Part shown: positions 6,686-6,962 of the stretch, one piece after another
Numbering within the stretch: position 1 is the first letter of the stretch
Layout of the letters: every line of letters starts with the position of its first letter
Source of the DNA: Lachnospiraceae bacterium
GTDB taxonomy: Bacteria; Bacillota; Clostridia; Lachnospirales; Lachnospiraceae
Length of the DNA: 6,962 nt
Direction of reading: 5' to 3'
Assembly (NCBI GenBank): GCA_017476305.1
Contig: JAFVAA010000601.1
Location: forward strand, 1-6,962
The notes under the pieces: generated by a model
Database searches by the model: none
Seen by the model: the letters and a program-made list of their open reading frames with translations, nothing else
Told to the model about the DNA's origin: nothing
Made by a program: the position numbers and the translations under genes

Positions 6686-6962
6686 CTACATCTGCTTCAA
6701 ATACTCCTCATACCCGATTTCCGTCAATTTCTGGTCCTTTGCGACTACCTGATCCTTTAGGTTCATCTTGTATTTTTCCAGCTTCTTTCTAAGCTCCAGA
6801 TCATGAATCGCCAACATCTTTGCTGCTAAAATCGCTGCATTTGCTGCACCGTCGATCGCCACGGTAGCCACAGGGATTCCGGATGGCATCTGCACGATAG
6901 AGTAAAGGGAGTCCTCCCCTCCTAAAGCCTTCGTATGAATCGGTACCCCGATGACCGGGAGC
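6686..6962 (-). CDS. purE: PurE, N5-carboxyaminoimidazole ribonucleotide mutase (C-terminal part, cut by window edge)
   Basis: Only the last 91 residues are present; the 5' part lies beyond the right edge, where one base of the preceding codon remains. PurE moves the carboxyl group of N5-CAIR to give CAIR in cytosolic de novo purine synthesis. The visible part has the family's signature stretch: [20 protein letters not shown], directly followed by [14 protein letters not shown] and then [10 protein letters not shown]. The SIVQMP core fits class I, bacterial-type PurE. The tail, to KQM and TAG, is charged and helical ([13 protein letters not shown]), as in other PurE proteins. A GTG inside the conserved core (the V of SIVQ) is not a start. 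The aldo/keto reductase gene starts 37 nt downstream with no visible terminator between them, so read-through is possible. Other pur genes would be expected upstream but cannot be seen. The family call is secure; the class assignment is less so. Confidence 0.95.
   Translation of the reverse strand, partial: LPVIGVPIHTKALGGEDSLYSIVQMPSGIPVATVAIDGAANAAILAAKMLAIHDLELRKKLEKYKMNLKDQVVAKDQKLTEIGYEEYLKQM

Overview
All five genes in the window lie on the minus strand, so transcription runs from high to low coordinates. The protein families and the intermediate base composition suggest a Gram-positive anaerobic Clostridia member, most likely a gut Lachnospiraceae relative. These features are an aldo/keto reductase with a double 4Fe-4S tail, a secreted CotH-kinase protein with Big2-like and lysine-rich domains, a GGDEF-EAL protein with a cysteine-containing sensor region, and strong AGGAGG-type ribosome binding sites. 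This placement is inferred from family resemblance and not from a database search.

In transcription order the window starts inside purE (6962 to 6686, C-terminal half only). After 37 nt comes an aldo/keto reductase with two CxxCxxCxxxCP iron-sulfur motifs (6648 to 5503). A short AT-rich gap (5410-5502) carries a good sigma-A-type promoter. It drives a large secreted protein gene (5409 to 2331) made of a signal peptide, a carbohydrate-binding-like beta domain, a CotH kinase domain, an InlB-type repeat, Ig-like domains and a lysine-rich tail. After 69 nt follows a GGDEF-EAL protein (2261 to 576), and after 11 nt an AzlC-type branched-chain amino acid exporter subunit that runs off the left edge (564 to 1).

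The main anomaly is that the CotH gene is not open as read. A run of six A (T6 at 4855-4860 on the plus strand) shifts the frame by one base and ends the secreted N-terminal part after 198 residues. The rest, 840 residues, continues in the next frame with no credible start or signal peptide. Deleting one A restores a continuous 1025-residue protein through the middle of a recognisable domain. It is therefore a recent frameshift, a reversible homopolymer switch, or a sequencing error.

The GGDEF-EAL protein looks like a c-di-GMP phosphodiesterase. Its GGDEF half has lost key acidic residues, while the EAL half keeps its metal and catalytic residues. The cotH, GGDEF-EAL and azlC genes are close together without an obvious terminator and may be co-transcribed. 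No RNA gene, mobile element, CRISPR array or phage feature was seen. I see no clear new multi-gene system; the points of interest are the split surface protein and the degenerate c-di-GMP protein beside it.
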